The notes below the pieces were generated by a model. It worked only from the letters and a program-made list of their open reading frames with translations. It did no database searches and was not told the origin of the DNA. Shown one piece after another: positions 25,810-39,000 of a stretch of 64,000 nucleotides of DNA. Source of the DNA: Oxytricha trifallax (lineage: Eukaryota; Ciliophora; Spirotrichea; Sporadotrichida; Oxytrichidae); the NCBI GenBank assembly GCA_000711775.1, contig ARYC01000092.1:62001-126000 (forward strand), read 5' to 3'. The position numbers and the translations under genes were made by a program. How positions within the stretch are numbered: position 1 is the stretch's first letter; every line of letters starts with the position of its first letter.

Positions 25810-26184
25810 AATATATTGATAATTATCTTAATGTTTTGTTAATTTCTTAAATTAAAAATTATTGATAATACTCTAAATGTTACAAACAGTACTTATAAAG
25901 GGACCTGCGCTTTTAAATTTTATAGTAAGATATCATTTCTAGTATATCTGATTTTCATTTTTTTTGAAAGAAATTCGTAACTCTCAATAGTTGTAGTAAA
26001 GTCAATAAAACTATTAAGGCTTTTAAAAAAGATTACAAGAATATTATAGAAATCATTTTTTAGTTATTAATTCAATAGTTTTACTACCTAATACTAATAT
26101 ATTAATATACCCTTTATAAGTTAGCTTTAATTGTACATCTTAGCATTCAAAATTTTGTACTAATTCCACAGAATAAATAAGTAT
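25810..26184. other. AT-rich intergenic DNA between convergent genes
   Basis: No coding or RNA signal is recognised. The two flanking genes end towards each other here. Confidence 0.4.
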
Positions 26185-28675
26185 TCACCTAAAAACAGGC
26201 CTTGTAGGACTTACTCTAGCTGATTTTACAGCACTCCCTAAATTCCTCAATTAAGTCGTAGTATTCCCTCTTAATTAAGATTTCTATCTTTCATATTATT
26301 TTTCAGCTTAAACCTGCTTATGATTCCTGATGAAAGCATTAATCTCTGATTTATTCAAGTGGCTCGTCATGACATTGCCTCGATTGTTGGGAGAATTTGG
26401 GGCTGTCTATAGTTTTGGAGCATATGGCTAAGCTCTGACTAACTTATTTGAGCTTTAATGTCGATTTCCAACTGTATTAGGGACATATTATTTGTACTTA
26501 TTCAGGGATGAAGGTTGCTTGCCTTTGAGCAATATTTAGTTTTGCAGATTAATTTAAGAGCCATTTCTATTGAAAGCTCTCTACATTAGTTTATCACTTC
26601 CATTTTTTACTGATTAATTTCCATGCTTTTTAGGCCCAAAGTTCGATATTTTTTAGGACAATTAACTAATCATATCATCTGCTAAGCGCATTTCTTCGTA
26701 GATTGTCATTTATTTCATAATTGTTCCCGCATTGCTTTACTGACGATTATTTTAGTAAGACTTATTGTAATAATTTTACTGTGATTTGTTAAGTTGTTAC
26801 TTTTAAGAACCGTAGTTTCTACCAGGAGTCCCTATCTCATCCAAGTTAATGCCATTTTCACTTATTAAATAAATTAAAGAGAAATAGAGAACAGAATCCT
26901 TCTATCGAAATCAGAATATGTCTTGTTAAGCATTTCTTGCTACTGCTACTAATGCTTGAATTTTTTGTTATTTTCTTCTTCCTACTATAGTCTCTGCTTA
27001 TACGTATCCCAAAGGGCATCTTCTTCCATAGACCAGTCACTCTGAGTTTAATTCAATGCAGCTGTCATACCCTTAGTCCCTCTTAATATTTAAGCTCTTT
27101 AGATATCTTAGTCGACTCTCCGAAATTTAGCATCAATTTTATCTGTGCTTAAATTAAGCTAGAGTTTAGCTCGATTTATTCGTTCTTGTATTTCTCTTTC
27201 CAGGAAATCATTTTCAACTTATATAGTGTAAAGTAAACAAGTAAAATTCCAAAACATATAGAAAATTCAATTAATTTATTAACTTCTTTCCTAAGATGAT
27301 TAGCTTCAGATTAAACTTATTCATAATCGATTTTCTTCCTCACAAGAGTAAATTTCATAAATTGCTCTTTTCTCTATATCTCTATCTCCTCTTACTTTTT
27401 CTATTGCTCTTAAGCATTCTAGTATAGAATTTCTTGGTAGTTCATGATTTATTCCCTTTTTTATCTGGCTTATACTACAATGTCTTCGAAGGCTTTTTCT
27501 TCAAGTTCTCTTCTCTCCCTTTCCTTCATTCTTTTATCCTCTTTTTCTTTGGCTTCCTATGAAAATATATTAATTCAAAGTAATTCTTTTGATTATTATA
27601 ATTTAATTCCTATGACAGTTTCTCTTGTAGGTCATACAGCTCAATGAAATCGTTTTCTCTCTTGACTTTAATAAGCTGAATTTTCTCTTCGAATAAGTAT
27701 CCCTCTCTCATTTCAATTTCAGTATACGAATTTTCATCTTCCCTCATTTTTATGTCCATTTATGCCAACTCCGCTAGAAACTTCTATTTTTGTTATAGCA
27801 ACTCCTGCCGGTTGATGTTTAGCTAAGTTTAGCGTTTTTACTTCAATAAATCGTATTCAAAGTGGCGCTTTTTCTGATCTGCTTCGATGTATTCTTTAGC
27901 TTAGAGAGACATTTCATGGGCTTGTGAAAGATCTTGAGGTATCTTAAGCGAGGGTAAATTTAGAGAATTCAGGTATTTTATGTTGTCTAATTGGGATTGT
28001 TCTTAGATAGATTAGGTTTAGAGTTGTAAACGTAGTGGGAGGGTTTGATGTAACGGTAAAATGTCTGGTGAAATTTTATGGTTTTATCTGGATTACGGAA
28101 TTTAGATTAGAAAAATTAGCCCAATAACTCAATCTTAATAAATTTTCTAATGGATTACCTCGTTATACATAATGTTTTAAATAAGGAATTTGTTTAACAT
28201 TCATAATAGCTTCACTTCCACTATTGCTTCTCTCCACTTATTCCATAATATTAATTTTCGGCTTCTAAATCTGCTGAAATTACAGAATTTCATTCAAATC
28301 CTAACTCTACTTTGGAGTAGAAATCATGTTTAAATTGCTGTTCTAAGAATCTATAAGTTACGGATTCATTTAATGCTATTCTTTAATGTTTGGGCTGCTT
28401 GGGAGATTACTATTCGTCTAAGAAACTATTAAACAATATGATTAAAACTATATAAGTAGCACTTAAAATTGTTTTATGCCTCTTAGAAAATGGATGGAAA
28501 AACTAAAAATTTTAACTAAAGAGGATGATTTATAATTCTGGTAATTTAATCTTTGCTGCAATTTTTATTCCTGTTTTTTATTTTAATTTGTATTTTATGA
28601 TTGAAATTTACTTGGTTGTGGTACAGCCAAGGTTTATAGTCCTGGTACAACTTATAATCGTGATTGTTTTAGCAT
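26185..28675 (-). CDS. Coiled-coil protein, Gln-rich, multi-piece
   Basis: Starts MLKQSRLQVVPGLQTLAVPQ at 28675 and ends SPTRPVFR-TGA (26185-26187). The N-terminus is low-complexity (QKLQQRLNYQNYKSSS). The middle is a long charged helix (KEKEDKRMKERERRELEEK, EEIEIQRKEQFMKFTLVRKK, EREIQERINRAKLQLNLS). The C-terminus is basic and N/Q/S-rich. This composition is common among ciliate cytoskeletal or basal-body proteins, but no family is identified. At least two 53-bp IESs interrupt the helix. The join near 28080-28150, between GNPLENLL and ILPLHQTLPLRL, is not resolved. Confidence 0.65.
27218..27270 (-). other. IES with 5-bp pointer TTCAA
   Basis: TTCAA occurs at 27213-27217 and 27266-27270. Deleting 53 bp joins LRKEVNKLIE to NDFLEREIQERINRAK in frame on the minus strand. 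Confidence 0.82.
27563..27615 (-). other. IES with 9-bp pointer TTCCTATGA
   Basis: TTCCTATGA occurs at 27554-27562 and 27607-27615. Deleting 53 bp rejoins DLQEKLSQE to AKEKEDKRMKERE on the minus strand and restores the coiled-coil frame. Confidence 0.85.
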
Positions 28676-30091
28676 TTATTATTCGCAAAGAGAAATTGTT
28701 TATGGATATTTATATATTTAAAAATTCATCTTTTTTTTATAACAGAGTCAGTTGAAGTAATATGTATTCAATAAGAAAGTCTTTTTATAAGGGATATTTA
28801 TAATTTTATGGTTTAAATTTAAATTATGGCTCTACTATTTCATTTCATTATATAAGAATAGTATCTTTACTTTAAAACTATCTTTTAAGTTCAGATAAAT
28901 AATCTTCTTATTCTATAACATATTTCTATCAGCCTTAACTAATTAACATTGAATTGCAAGACCTTTATATAAAACATTAAAAAGTAATATAGATAAATTA
29001 AAAATTAATTTTGCTTTAAAAATATGTTTTTGTAATACTAAAGCTATTGCATATTATATTTTTACTTAATTCTATTTGATATTGATATTTGATTTAGGCA
29101 ATGGAAATTAAAAGTATTTTATCATATCACAATTTAATCTTAGAATTATCTTAAATCTAGTGAAGTATATTCCTAGGTTTCAAAGTGATATTAAAATAAG
29201 TAATATTTATGTAATATAGCTAAATTTTTTAATTTTAAAACAAATTTAGTGTATAAACTTAATTGAAAACTTCTCACCTTTAGTTTCTGGTATGTTTAAA
29301 GTTTTAGGTATAGCCCTTCTCACCAAATAATATATAATTTTTGTGTGAATCATGATGCAACATCTCATAAAGCAATTACAGTGAATATACTAATAGCATT
29401 TAATTACTGAGAAGAGTATACCATAAGGTCACTTAAATATGTTTACTTATTAGATGAATTTTGATTTATAAATTGTAATTCTAGTAATTTAATCTAAAAT
29501 TTAAAATAAGCTATTGCAGTGATTATTCTTAAAGTTCAAGATTTGTTAATTCTTAATTAACAGAGATATCTGATGGCATTTTAGTGGGCGATCGATGAAA
29601 TATATTGTTGTTTGGCTTTTAATCATTTTACTACTATTGCTTCTTTTAATTCAATATAACTTCTTGATTTTATACTACTATATACAAAATAATAGCAATG
29701 TATACAATTATACAATAGATATAATTATGTTTATATTAATAAATTTAAATAGAATAATTTGATTTTGGTCATCAAATTCACTTTATTATTTACTCTATGC
29801 TTTCATTGAAATATTATATAAATTATTATAATAAAGACTTAATTAATAATTACAACTACTTATTTTATTTATTTATCACCTTATCTGTTTTTATTTATTT
29901 AAAATATCTTTTAATTAATTATATAAATTATTTATGGGGGCGGATAGATATAATTTTACTAAATTTTTAATGCTGAAGTAAAACATAATTTGAGCTATTT
30001 TTAGTTTAAATTTTTAAGTAAAATCCTAGATTTTATTTGATTAATTTTTAATATAACCTTAAGATTATTATTAACATAATTTTAAAAAGAA
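28676..30091. other. AT-rich intergenic DNA between divergent genes
   Basis: About 1.4 kb, very AT-rich, with no supported gene. It should contain the promoters of the divergent neighbours and their chromosome ends. Confidence 0.45.
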
Positions 30092-31803
30092 ATGAATTAC
30101 GATAATAACTTTGCTGCTTAAAATTCATAAGAACTTAGCAATCTTGAAAATATAAATAATCGCAGTGGTAGTGATGTAATAATAGACTTTTCAGGAGAGG
30201 ATTATTCCACAGATATTTAAGAAGAAGAGGAACATAATAAATTAATTCCATAGCGAAGTAAAAATGTATTAAATGCTATATAGAGCACTAACTTATCGTA
30301 AGAATATGATAGCATTCAATACAATTAAAATTCATAAGATTATTTGGTTTTTATCATAGAATAAGTCAGTTGACTTTATACTTTTGCTTACTTACTACAT
30401 AAATTATTTATTTTATTCTATAATTATTGAATTGTAAGAAACTCAATTCAATCGATGCAGAGTTTGACATAATTAAGACAACTTTAATAAGAGCGTACGA
30501 GAGAATTAGATTAGCATGAAAGAAGTTCGTTACGTTAGTAGTAGCAATAGTAAGATATTCAAGCTCTAGTATAAAGCAACAGTTAAAATAATGATAATAA
30601 TTTAAATGATTCCAACTCTGTCCGTACAATAAAAACCCATTTTTTAGTAGTATTTCTATTTGCTTAATTTTCAGAGATTTTATTGGTAAACTAAATTATC
30701 GTAATGACTTAAAAGAAGATTTTTTTAATATGGTATTAAAATTAACTTTAAAAAAAGAGAAACAATGCAGTCATGAATATACATAATTTCTTTTAAACAA
30801 ACAAAATTTCTCGATTTTACAGAATGTATGATCTTCCTTTATAAAATATTATGATAATCAGGCTTTCTTTAGAACATTTTAAATTATAGAATTATTAAAT
30901 TTTTAATATAGTAACATAAACATATGTTTCTTGCTTTGCTTTATACTAATTTTTTTAAATTTAAATCTTATTTTATACCAATCATTTAATTCTTAATAAA
31001 TATCCTAAATACAGATAATAAATAAATGCAAAGAAAAAAAGTTAAAATAAAAAATCACTAATAAATGTTAATATAAATCTGAGTTTTAAGGAATACTGTC
31101 TGGAAACACTGAAGATGACAGGAAAAAACGCAGACTTTTAGAAATAAAGTTTTAAGTATTCTGGTTTGTAATTGTGATAATGAGCACCCCTATAAACTGT
31201 GGAATACCTGTAAAATCTTGGCTGATATTTCAGTTTATAGTGCAATTTATGCAAGTCACTAATCAAATGTACATGGAAATTTTGGAAGCGAATCCTCACA
31301 GATATCCTTAATGGTTAAAATACAGAAAAGTTGCCAAGCCTGTCGCTTTAATTTCGATTGAATTGCTCTATATAGCAAGCCTTATCTAAGGTAATATGTA
31401 TTACTATTCATCGGAGAACACCTGCCAAAAAGACAACACACTCTTAATGTACCTCATGTTCTACAGTTTATTGATAGGGTACTTGCATTTCATGCTCTAC
31501 ACGCTGCTGGCTTGTGTTCTTTTAGCCTTCCTAGTGTTAAAACGTAAAAACTAGGAACGCTAAGAGAACACTGTTTTCAAAATTTTAAAGAACCTGACTA
31601 AGACTAAGATCTCTGAAATCTTCTTAACTGAGGAGGAATGCGTAATATGCTGGAATAAATATGAAGAGGATGCAGAAATCGTGAAGTTGACATGCAATGA
31701 GAAGCATTACTTTCATGCTTAGTGCATTGAGGACTGGATCAAGGGAGGCAAGAACACCTGTCCACTGTGTAGATAACCCATAGATAAGGATGTTGCTGTC
31801 TGA
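30092..31803 (+). CDS. Multi-pass membrane RING-H2 finger protein, probable E3 ubiquitin ligase
   Basis: Starts MNYDNNFAAQNSQELSNLEN and ends DKDVAV-TGA (31801-31803). A Q/N/D-rich cytosolic N-terminus (about 30092-30620) includes a Gln run (SSLRQQQQQQDIQAL). Hydrophobic segments follow: THFLVVFLFAQFSEILL, FWFVIVIMSTPINCGI, ALISIELLYIASLI and LHFMLYTLLACVLLAFLVL. The C-terminal RING-H2 is complete: CVICWNKY..., CNEKHYFHAQCIEDW, CPLCRQP. Membrane RING-H2 proteins usually ubiquitinate proteins at ER or endosomal membranes; substrates are unknown. Interruptions near 30350-30420 and 30690-31090 are AT-rich. Joining the N-terminal blocks to the RING block is inference from order and strand. Confidence 0.75.
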
Positions 31804-32498
31804 TCTTAATTTAAATAATACATGTAAAATTAGATTATTCAACCAAAATTAACTTCTGCTCATAGATAAAAAACTAAATTTTAAAATTTCTGTTTTTATT
31901 TGTATAATTTTTCTTAAAAGATTTTCTTTTCAAAGAATTTCAAAAGCGCAATTTCTGTATTAATTAGCAATAGTAATTAATCCATAAAAATAAAAGTTGT
32001 GGCATATTTTTTCTTTGAGTTGCAGTAATATTTTAATAACATGTATTTAATGAAAATAAAATTATATATATTTTATTTGTAAAAATTAATTGAAGAATTG
32101 TAATTATTAGATTAATCATTTTTATTGCACTTATAGGGAAAAAAAAGAATTTATTTTGAAAATGATATAAAATAAAAAATACCGCTATGTTTATTAAACA
32201 AATTTTATGATTTATCTATAAAATTAAATTCTTTATATTAATTTTGGATCATTTTATTTCAATGATATGATGTAATTTTTCATTATTGCACATATTTATC
32301 AATAATTAATAGTTATTTAAAATATTATATATTTACCAATAAAAATAGAGTTATTTATCGTGATTAATTAATAGAATAAACTAAATCCGTACTTGCTAAT
32401 ACTTAATTTTTAATCGATAATTATCAAAACTTTAAAATATTTATTTATCTCTACAATTATAAACCAATTCCAAAATAACTTTTTATAGTCCTCTGATC
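31804..32498. other. AT-rich intergenic DNA
   Basis: No coding or RNA signal is seen; the flanking genes converge here. Confidence 0.45.
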
Positions 32499-34157
32499 TC
32501 ACTGCACACTAAATATAAACAAAGACTCCTCGAAATTATTTTTAGGCAAGAACCCTGCAACTCTAAATTTCTATAACAGTTCTTCTTGGTATAAAAACTC
32601 ATTTATTTTCAGGGAGGGGTCTATATCGAAGTCTTAGTTACCCTAGAACACCATGTTAAATTTCTCTTCGTCTTCTTTTAACTTTTCAAATACAAGTATG
32701 TGACAGAATATTTCTAATTGACCATCAACAAATTGAAATTAATAAATAAGTGGTTTTAGAATGTATAGAAAAGATTTCACGAAATTTTTATAGATCTATA
32801 AACAAAATGAGTGTTGCTATTTTTTCTGCGCTTAGGCTTCTCATACACAGTTAAGCATGTTCTATATACTTCCCCTTCTTCAAGTTATTTCCTATTTATT
32901 AATTCCTGTAGTTCTTTCTACCCCAAATCCTCATAGATAATATCAATGAAAAAGCTGAATTTATGAGTTTTATTGTATTTCGGCTATTTATAAAACAGCA
33001 GCTGGAAACTTTTCCCGATAGGTCCTGATACTATAGTTGCTTCTTTATTGAAACCCTGATAGTCATTTATTGCTCCTATTAATTCCAAGCCATCATTTTG
33101 GAAAAAATTCTTTAAATCGTTTAGCAGCTAATCTTTCCAGTTGATAGGGTTATCATCGAGGAAAGCGAAGTGATGAATCTTGTAGTTATCAGCTAATTTA
33201 CTTGATTTCATATGCTTAATTTGATAGTTCTAGAGTAAATCACAATTCCTTAAAATTATCATTGCTTCTTCTCGAATGTTTCTTGGGCTATTGCACATAA
33301 TGGAGGGCACATAATATTTGCCACTTTAAGCATAATAAAAGTTTTGCATTTAAGGCAGCTCTTAGATAAACTTCTCAATTTTAGACTTATCATGAAAGAG
33401 CACTATGTTTTCTTCATCCATTAAGTTTTGATTCTAAGAATTGCTATTAAAAGTCTCATTAAAACCACCTCCTGGTGTTGTGAATTCCCCTCCAGGAGTG
33501 TCTCCAAATTTAAAGGAATCTTGCTCATCCTAAAGTTAAGCCACTTTTTTATTTAGAAAGTTCACAGTGTCAGAAATTCTGTCCTTGGCCTTTCTGTGTT
33601 TATTCACGTCTTAATTATTATCAGACATAGTCTCGTCTCTAGTTGAGACCTTAAACTTGAAAAATTTTTATGAACCAAAATATTTTAATTATCAACCAAA
33701 CTAGGATCCTAAATTTACCCCGCAAACTATTTCTATTCCTTCTTTGATGTTAATCAAAATCTAAATTCTTTTTTCTTGATCTTTTGGCACTCATATCAAC
33801 AAATGAGCCAGAACTTTTCAACCTATATTCACTATTCAACAATCCCTGACCGTCTCCACCTCTTCGATCTCGTTTTTTCTCATTAAATCCATGAAATGGA
33901 CTTATCGGCTCTGAATTTGTGCCTGATGTTGATTAATTCTTACCCTCCCTAAATCTTGGACTGCCTTTATCATAGAATTTTATTTGATTAATTATTTAAT
34001 ACATATTTGATTACTAATTATCATCAAATCTACTTTGAGTGAAGACATATTGAGAATAGAAGTCATTTTTATAGTCGAGACTATCCATATCAATTGTTTT
34101 CTTCTATGCTTGTGGTTTATCACGTTTCTCGCAGCAAATCGCCAATTAATTTCCCAT
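32499..34157 (-). CDS. Unknown protein with N-terminal MGN..CC lipidation-like signal
   Basis: The first block (34157 to about 33730) begins MGNQLAICCEKRDKPQAQKK. Gly2 and adjacent Cys residues fit N-myristoylation plus palmitoylation, that is, membrane anchoring. A second block starts at an ATG (33628) with MSDNNQDVNKHRKAKDRISD and runs to about 32790. A third (about 32720-32501) ends SLFIFSVQ-TGA. The body contains FGDTPGGEFTTPGGGFNE and FSFFIDIIYEDLGQKEL. I do not recognise a family. The break at about 33640-33730 changes frame and no pointer was fixed, so blocks 1 and 2 could be two genes. Confidence 0.5.
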
Positions 34158-34373
34158 TAAAATTTATTAATAATTAAAATGGCAACTTAGCTTCAATTTC
34201 CTTCTATAATCTATAAAAAAATGATTTACTCTTATGTTTTCATTCAATATAATTAATATTTGAATTTAATGTTAAACAAAACAAGACAAACAAGCAATAA
34301 TTTTCATTACTTTATTATTTTATAGAAGTTTTTATGATTTTAAGAGAATTTTTATTAGATATTTATAAAAATA

Positions 34374-34389
34374 TTTAAACTTACATATC
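34374..34389 (-). other. 16-bp pointer, transporter (first copy)
   Basis: TTTAAACTTACATATC on the plus strand, identical to 51420-51435. Read on the minus strand it contains TAT|GTAAGTTTAAA, so the splice donor of an intron is part of the pointer. Confidence 0.92.
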
Positions 34390-35290
34390 CAAGTATATTA
34401 ATCGAGTACATCCAGGTTGGGAGAGGCAAGCCAATAATTCTCATCAAACCTACAAAATAGCTGGTCCATGCTCTAGCGAGAGCAGCTGCACATATCCCAT
34501 ATCTCAAGTTCATATTCCACCCAATCCTAAAATATTATCAATCATTTGTTTATATAATAAATACTAATAGATATTAACCTAGGAATTTTGACATGTAAAT
34601 AGATTCATAATTTATATTATTTTGAATGACCCAAGCAGGTAGTTCACCGAAAGTACAGTAAATATAGTGATAGCTGGAGCCTGAAGAGGGCATTCTCGAC
34701 GATAACTCTGAGTAGACCATCGCAGTGGCCATTGAAATCATGCCGCTCAGCAGGAAAGAGAGACAGAGACTGGGACCTGCATACTGAGCCCCTAGACCTG
34801 TAAGTGCGAAGATTCCTGCTCCTATGGTATTCCCAATTCCAAACATAGTCTAAACGTGTGTTCATATACTTTTTATATCACTTACTAAGTGGTGTCTTTA
34901 CAGCATTTAAAACTTAAAACTGTTTATAATGATTAAACTTTGAAATTTTAAAAAGAAGAGAAACAAATCTTAACATTATTATTATAGAATGAGAAATAAT
35001 GTTATCAAATTTATGTGAAAAATGTTAAAAAAAATAAGAATCAATACCAATTTATACATTTTTTTGTTTTATGTTATTCTCTTGTATTAAACTTTGCCTC
35101 CTGTTTTATTGGCAGTAATTTATCTCCCTTACACTTCATCTATGGGTTTTATTCTTAGTATTTTATCCCAGAAACTTCCTTAATTATTTGAACCTTTATC
35201 ATCATTTCTATAATTCCTTTAATTATAGTCCCCTTCTCTAATATGAAATAATGAGAAAAGCAGCACTTATTTTTTTAAGAAATTTTTACT
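34374..35290 (-). CDS. Cationic amino-acid transporter (APC family), N-terminal pieces of a scrambled gene
   Basis: Three minus-strand pieces. About 35260-35076 contains FWDKILRIKPIDEVQGRQIT. 34862-34628 contains TMFGIGNTIGAGIFALTGLG and SELSSRMPSSGSSYHYIY. 34525-34374 contains GWNMNLRYGICAAALARAW and PLPTWMYSINILGY. GIGxxIGAGIF and the following helices are the substrate-binding start of CAT/APC permeases (TM1-4). IESs of 213 bp (about 34863-35075, pointer TGTT) and 102 bp (34526-34627, pointer AAT) separate them. The last piece runs into a splice donor (GTAAGT) inside a 16-bp pointer shared with 51420-51435, where the rest of the gene begins. No start ATG is seen in the first piece. Confidence 0.88.
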
Positions 35291-36033
35291 TTGATTTTAA
35301 CAATATTGAATAAATTTGTATGTTTCTTACATTAATGGTTGTTAAAAAGAATGTGAGTTATCAGTAAAGTGATCGAAATTTATAAGTATGCATTTCATAT
35401 TTTAGAAATTTTGTAATTTAAAATAATATTAATATTAAGTCACAATTTTCTTATCCCCTATAAATTATTATCGTTGGATTGATTAAACATTTTATCAAAG
35501 TATTTTATTTCCTATATAAAAAAATATGTAAGCTTATGATAGTATTTAAACTAATTTCCTTTTTTGGATAATGTATGATTATAAAACAATTTAAAAAAAC
35601 TGATTAAAGGGTTTTCTTACAAGAATAATATATATGTTTGTTAGTTCTGTTTCTTTTTTTCAATATTTGATAAATTTTTAACTTATTATATTAGTTTTCA
35701 TTATTAAATTGACATTTACATACTAATATTTTCAACAGATTATTTAATTTTTAATTTATCAATAAAATCATGATAAATTTTAGCTTTGATTGCATTTATT
35801 CACGCTTAATAATATTAAATGATAGCATTTTAATAAAAATCTATTATTTATTTTTAAAGGGGAATTCAAATTAAATCACATTTGTTAATTTTCTCAATAA
35901 AATATAATTATTTTAAAATCCAAATAAATATCTATATTAGTAAAACATTGCTTTTTATACAGATACTTTTTAATAAAACTTATCAATAAAAAATATCTAT
36001 AATTTATTACACCATCTAAATTATTTTAATAAA
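35291..36033. other. AT-rich DNA without a recognised gene
   Basis: About 740 bp, very AT-rich, between the divergent transporter piece and SIN1. A missing first piece of the transporter could lie here, but I see none. Confidence 0.4.
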
Positions 36034-39000
36034 ATGGAATTTACAGATTTTAATGAGTTGAAGCGCCTGATGAAGGAAGGCGACAGAGGCCGTCACCAAA
36101 GAAACGGCCTGATGGAGGACGATGACTTCGAATTCGAGACCAATCAGGGGGATTAAGAGAGCTACCACAAAAATCAGATATATTCCTACGCCAATGCCAG
36201 CGGTAATTGAGACAATAAGTACGCTTTGTTCGGGGGCAATAAGAGTGGAAACAACAACAATAATGAGAACACAAACAAAAATAAACAAGCAATTGACAAT
36301 AACAGAAGCATCATAAACCCTAATAACACCTATGACACATACAAGTAAAATGGGGCTGCAGGTGGGGCCATGAATAATAGCAGCATGAATTCAATGGCTA
36401 CTAATTAGAATTTGAAGAGAGACAGGACTATCAGTGATGAAGCCAATATGCAAAATGTATTAATTCACATTGATCTTTTTCTTAAAAATATACGTGTATT
36501 ATTGAATGGAGGAGGGAAGGAGGTGCAAACTGGATATGAAGAGTCGAGCAGTGAGAGCAGCAGCAGTTCTTCTGATGGAGGATCAGAAGTAGATGATTAC
36601 AATTTTGATGTAAGTATATATTTTAAATATCTACACTATCAGTGATTAATCATATGATTAATCAGTGATTTACCCAATTCGATTATTTATTATTGTGTCT
36701 CACATTTCCATTAATAGCCAACCAAGATTCAATCAATCATCGAGGAAGAATCTGAAAGTGACCATGAAGACAGTAATAAAGATATAAAACCTAAAGCAGA
36801 TTCATAAACCTCCTAATAAAAGCCACAAATCACTTCATAAACATAAAACATAGCAAAATAAGAACAGAAAGATATATAGGGGCAACTAGAAAAGATTGAA
36901 TAGAAAATAAGACAAAGCAAATTAGAGAATATTAATGCAGTAGATAACAGGAAAAGCAGTTATTAGACAAAATTTGAGGAAAAGAGAGCGAAAGAGTAAT
37001 TATAGAAGGATATTACTAAAATAGAATTGAATTGGGAAAATTAGATAAATAAATAGAAATCTTTTTAATTAATAATTATAACTACCACTAATTTGACATG
37101 CTTATAAAACAAATATGGTCACAAGTACTTACCGTTATATTTTAAATTTTATACTGTATCTATCCATATCGAATACGGAGATTTATTTTTTCCTAAATGT
37201 CATTTGACCGGTTTGACCAGTTTGACCGATTTAACTGAGGTTTTTGTAGTCAAATTCACCGGATTTAGAAATAAATGTGATAGATTGATATATTAATTAA
37301 TTTAATATTAAAATAAATATAATAATTAGTGATTTGACCGATTTGACCAATTTGACCGATTTAACTTAGTTATTTTGTGGTCAAATTCTGAAAAGTGTAA
37401 TATGTAATATATATTAAAACCGATTAAAATAAAAAACATCAGGAGTGGAAATGGCACAGTGGTCTCTTACTTCCCGCGCGCAGCTCTATAACAAATCCTG
37501 ATTAGATGCAATTGAAGTCACCTGGGATTTTCTTTGAGTATACGTATTGACCATACTCGTATTCTTGCTTAACAATTACAATGTCATTCGTGATTGAAGA
37601 AGAAACCTTATCTACAACAAGTAATGATAAACGTATAATTGATCATCAGTGATAGAGCATTAGGTGTAAACCATATCAGCTTCGTAGTTGTAGTTAGCTC
37701 CCATAATGAATGAAGCAGTGTAAGCCCAATAGATAATTCAATCTAAGTTAGACATTAGATTAAGAACAGTGTCGTACTCTGTGGCAAAGAATGAATTTGG
37801 ATAGGCACCTGAACTAGTTGAACCGCAAATAACAGTGTAACCGTTAGCTTGATCAACATCAGTTCCATATAGATTCATTATCCAAATCACCAATAATCTT
37901 GTTGGAGACTAGCGGCTAAATAGAGCTGCGCGCGGGAAGTAAGAGATCACTGTGCCATTTCCACTCCTGATGTTTTTAATTTTAATCGGTTTTAATATAT
38001 ATTACATATTACACTTTCAGAATTTGACCACAAAAAAACTAAGTTAAATCGGTAAAATCGGTCAAATCAGTCAAATCACTAATTATTATATTTATTTTAA
38101 TATTAAATTAATTAATAAATAAATCAATCACAATTATTTCTAAATCCGATGAATTTGACCACAAAAAACTCAGTAAAATCGGTCAAACTGGTCAAACCGG
38201 TCAAATGACATTTAGGAAAAAATAAATCTCCGTATTCGAAATGGATAGATACAGTATAAAATTTAAAACATAACGGTAAGTACTTATGACCAAATTTGAT
38301 CTATAAGCATGTCAAATTAGTGGTAGTTATAATTATTAATTAAAAAGATTTCTATTTATTTATCTAATTTTCCCAATTCAATTCTATTTTAGTAATATTA
38401 TTGGTGGAGATGGGGAGTATTAAGCTGATCGTGTGCTTACTTTCAGAGATAAACTTAAGAACTATCAATTAGATTTAATGTTCTAATACAAATTATTCCA
38501 TTGAAATTAATGGAATAGTTATTATTTCTTTTTTCTTCTAGAGTTTATGAGTCATTTGAGTTACTTTGGCATGAAAACCCCAAAAACCACCAATCCGAGC
38601 AAAGATGACACATCTATCATATAAACCCAAAATTAATAGTAGCAATAAATGACGTAAAATTAATCACCTGTAGAAATAGTAAAAGACCTACTTAATGAAA
38701 TAATAGATGTAGTTTTAGGTGACGCCATCTCAACATAAGACAGAATTCTTTAAAATGAAAACAGTGAAATTGTTAATGATTTGGTTCTTATGAACAACTT
38801 CGAGTAGTTAAGAAAGAAAGTTTTTATTAAGGAAAAAGTTGACATATTTCAAGGCAATTAACATCCCAAGTAAACTATTCATAAACAGACTTTCAAAAAT
38901 AATAAATTGGATAGTAAAACTGCAAAGCTGTAATTGCAATTTTTTTCCAAGCAATAATTGGAATAAGAAGTTCCATAATAAACTACGGAGCATCCATAGC

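Noticed and set aside
28525..28755. Plus-strand membrane-like ORF
   Set aside because: Antisense to the low-complexity N-terminus of the coiled-coil gene, for the same reason.
30480..30560. TGA inside a frame reading YERIRLA then KKFVTLVVAIV
   Set aside because: Another frame through the same DNA is fully open, Gln-rich and leads into the membrane segments of the RING protein, so the TGA frame is a shadow.
36016..36316. Minus-strand ORF with hydrophobic stretches (GIGVGIYLIFVVALLIPLIG)
   Set aside because: It is antisense to the SIN1 N-terminus, whose frame is supported by the full domain order.
38570..38590. AAAACCCCAAAAA as a telomere-like element
   Set aside because: It lies in SIN1 coding sequence (MKTPKTTN) and lacks any repeat partner.
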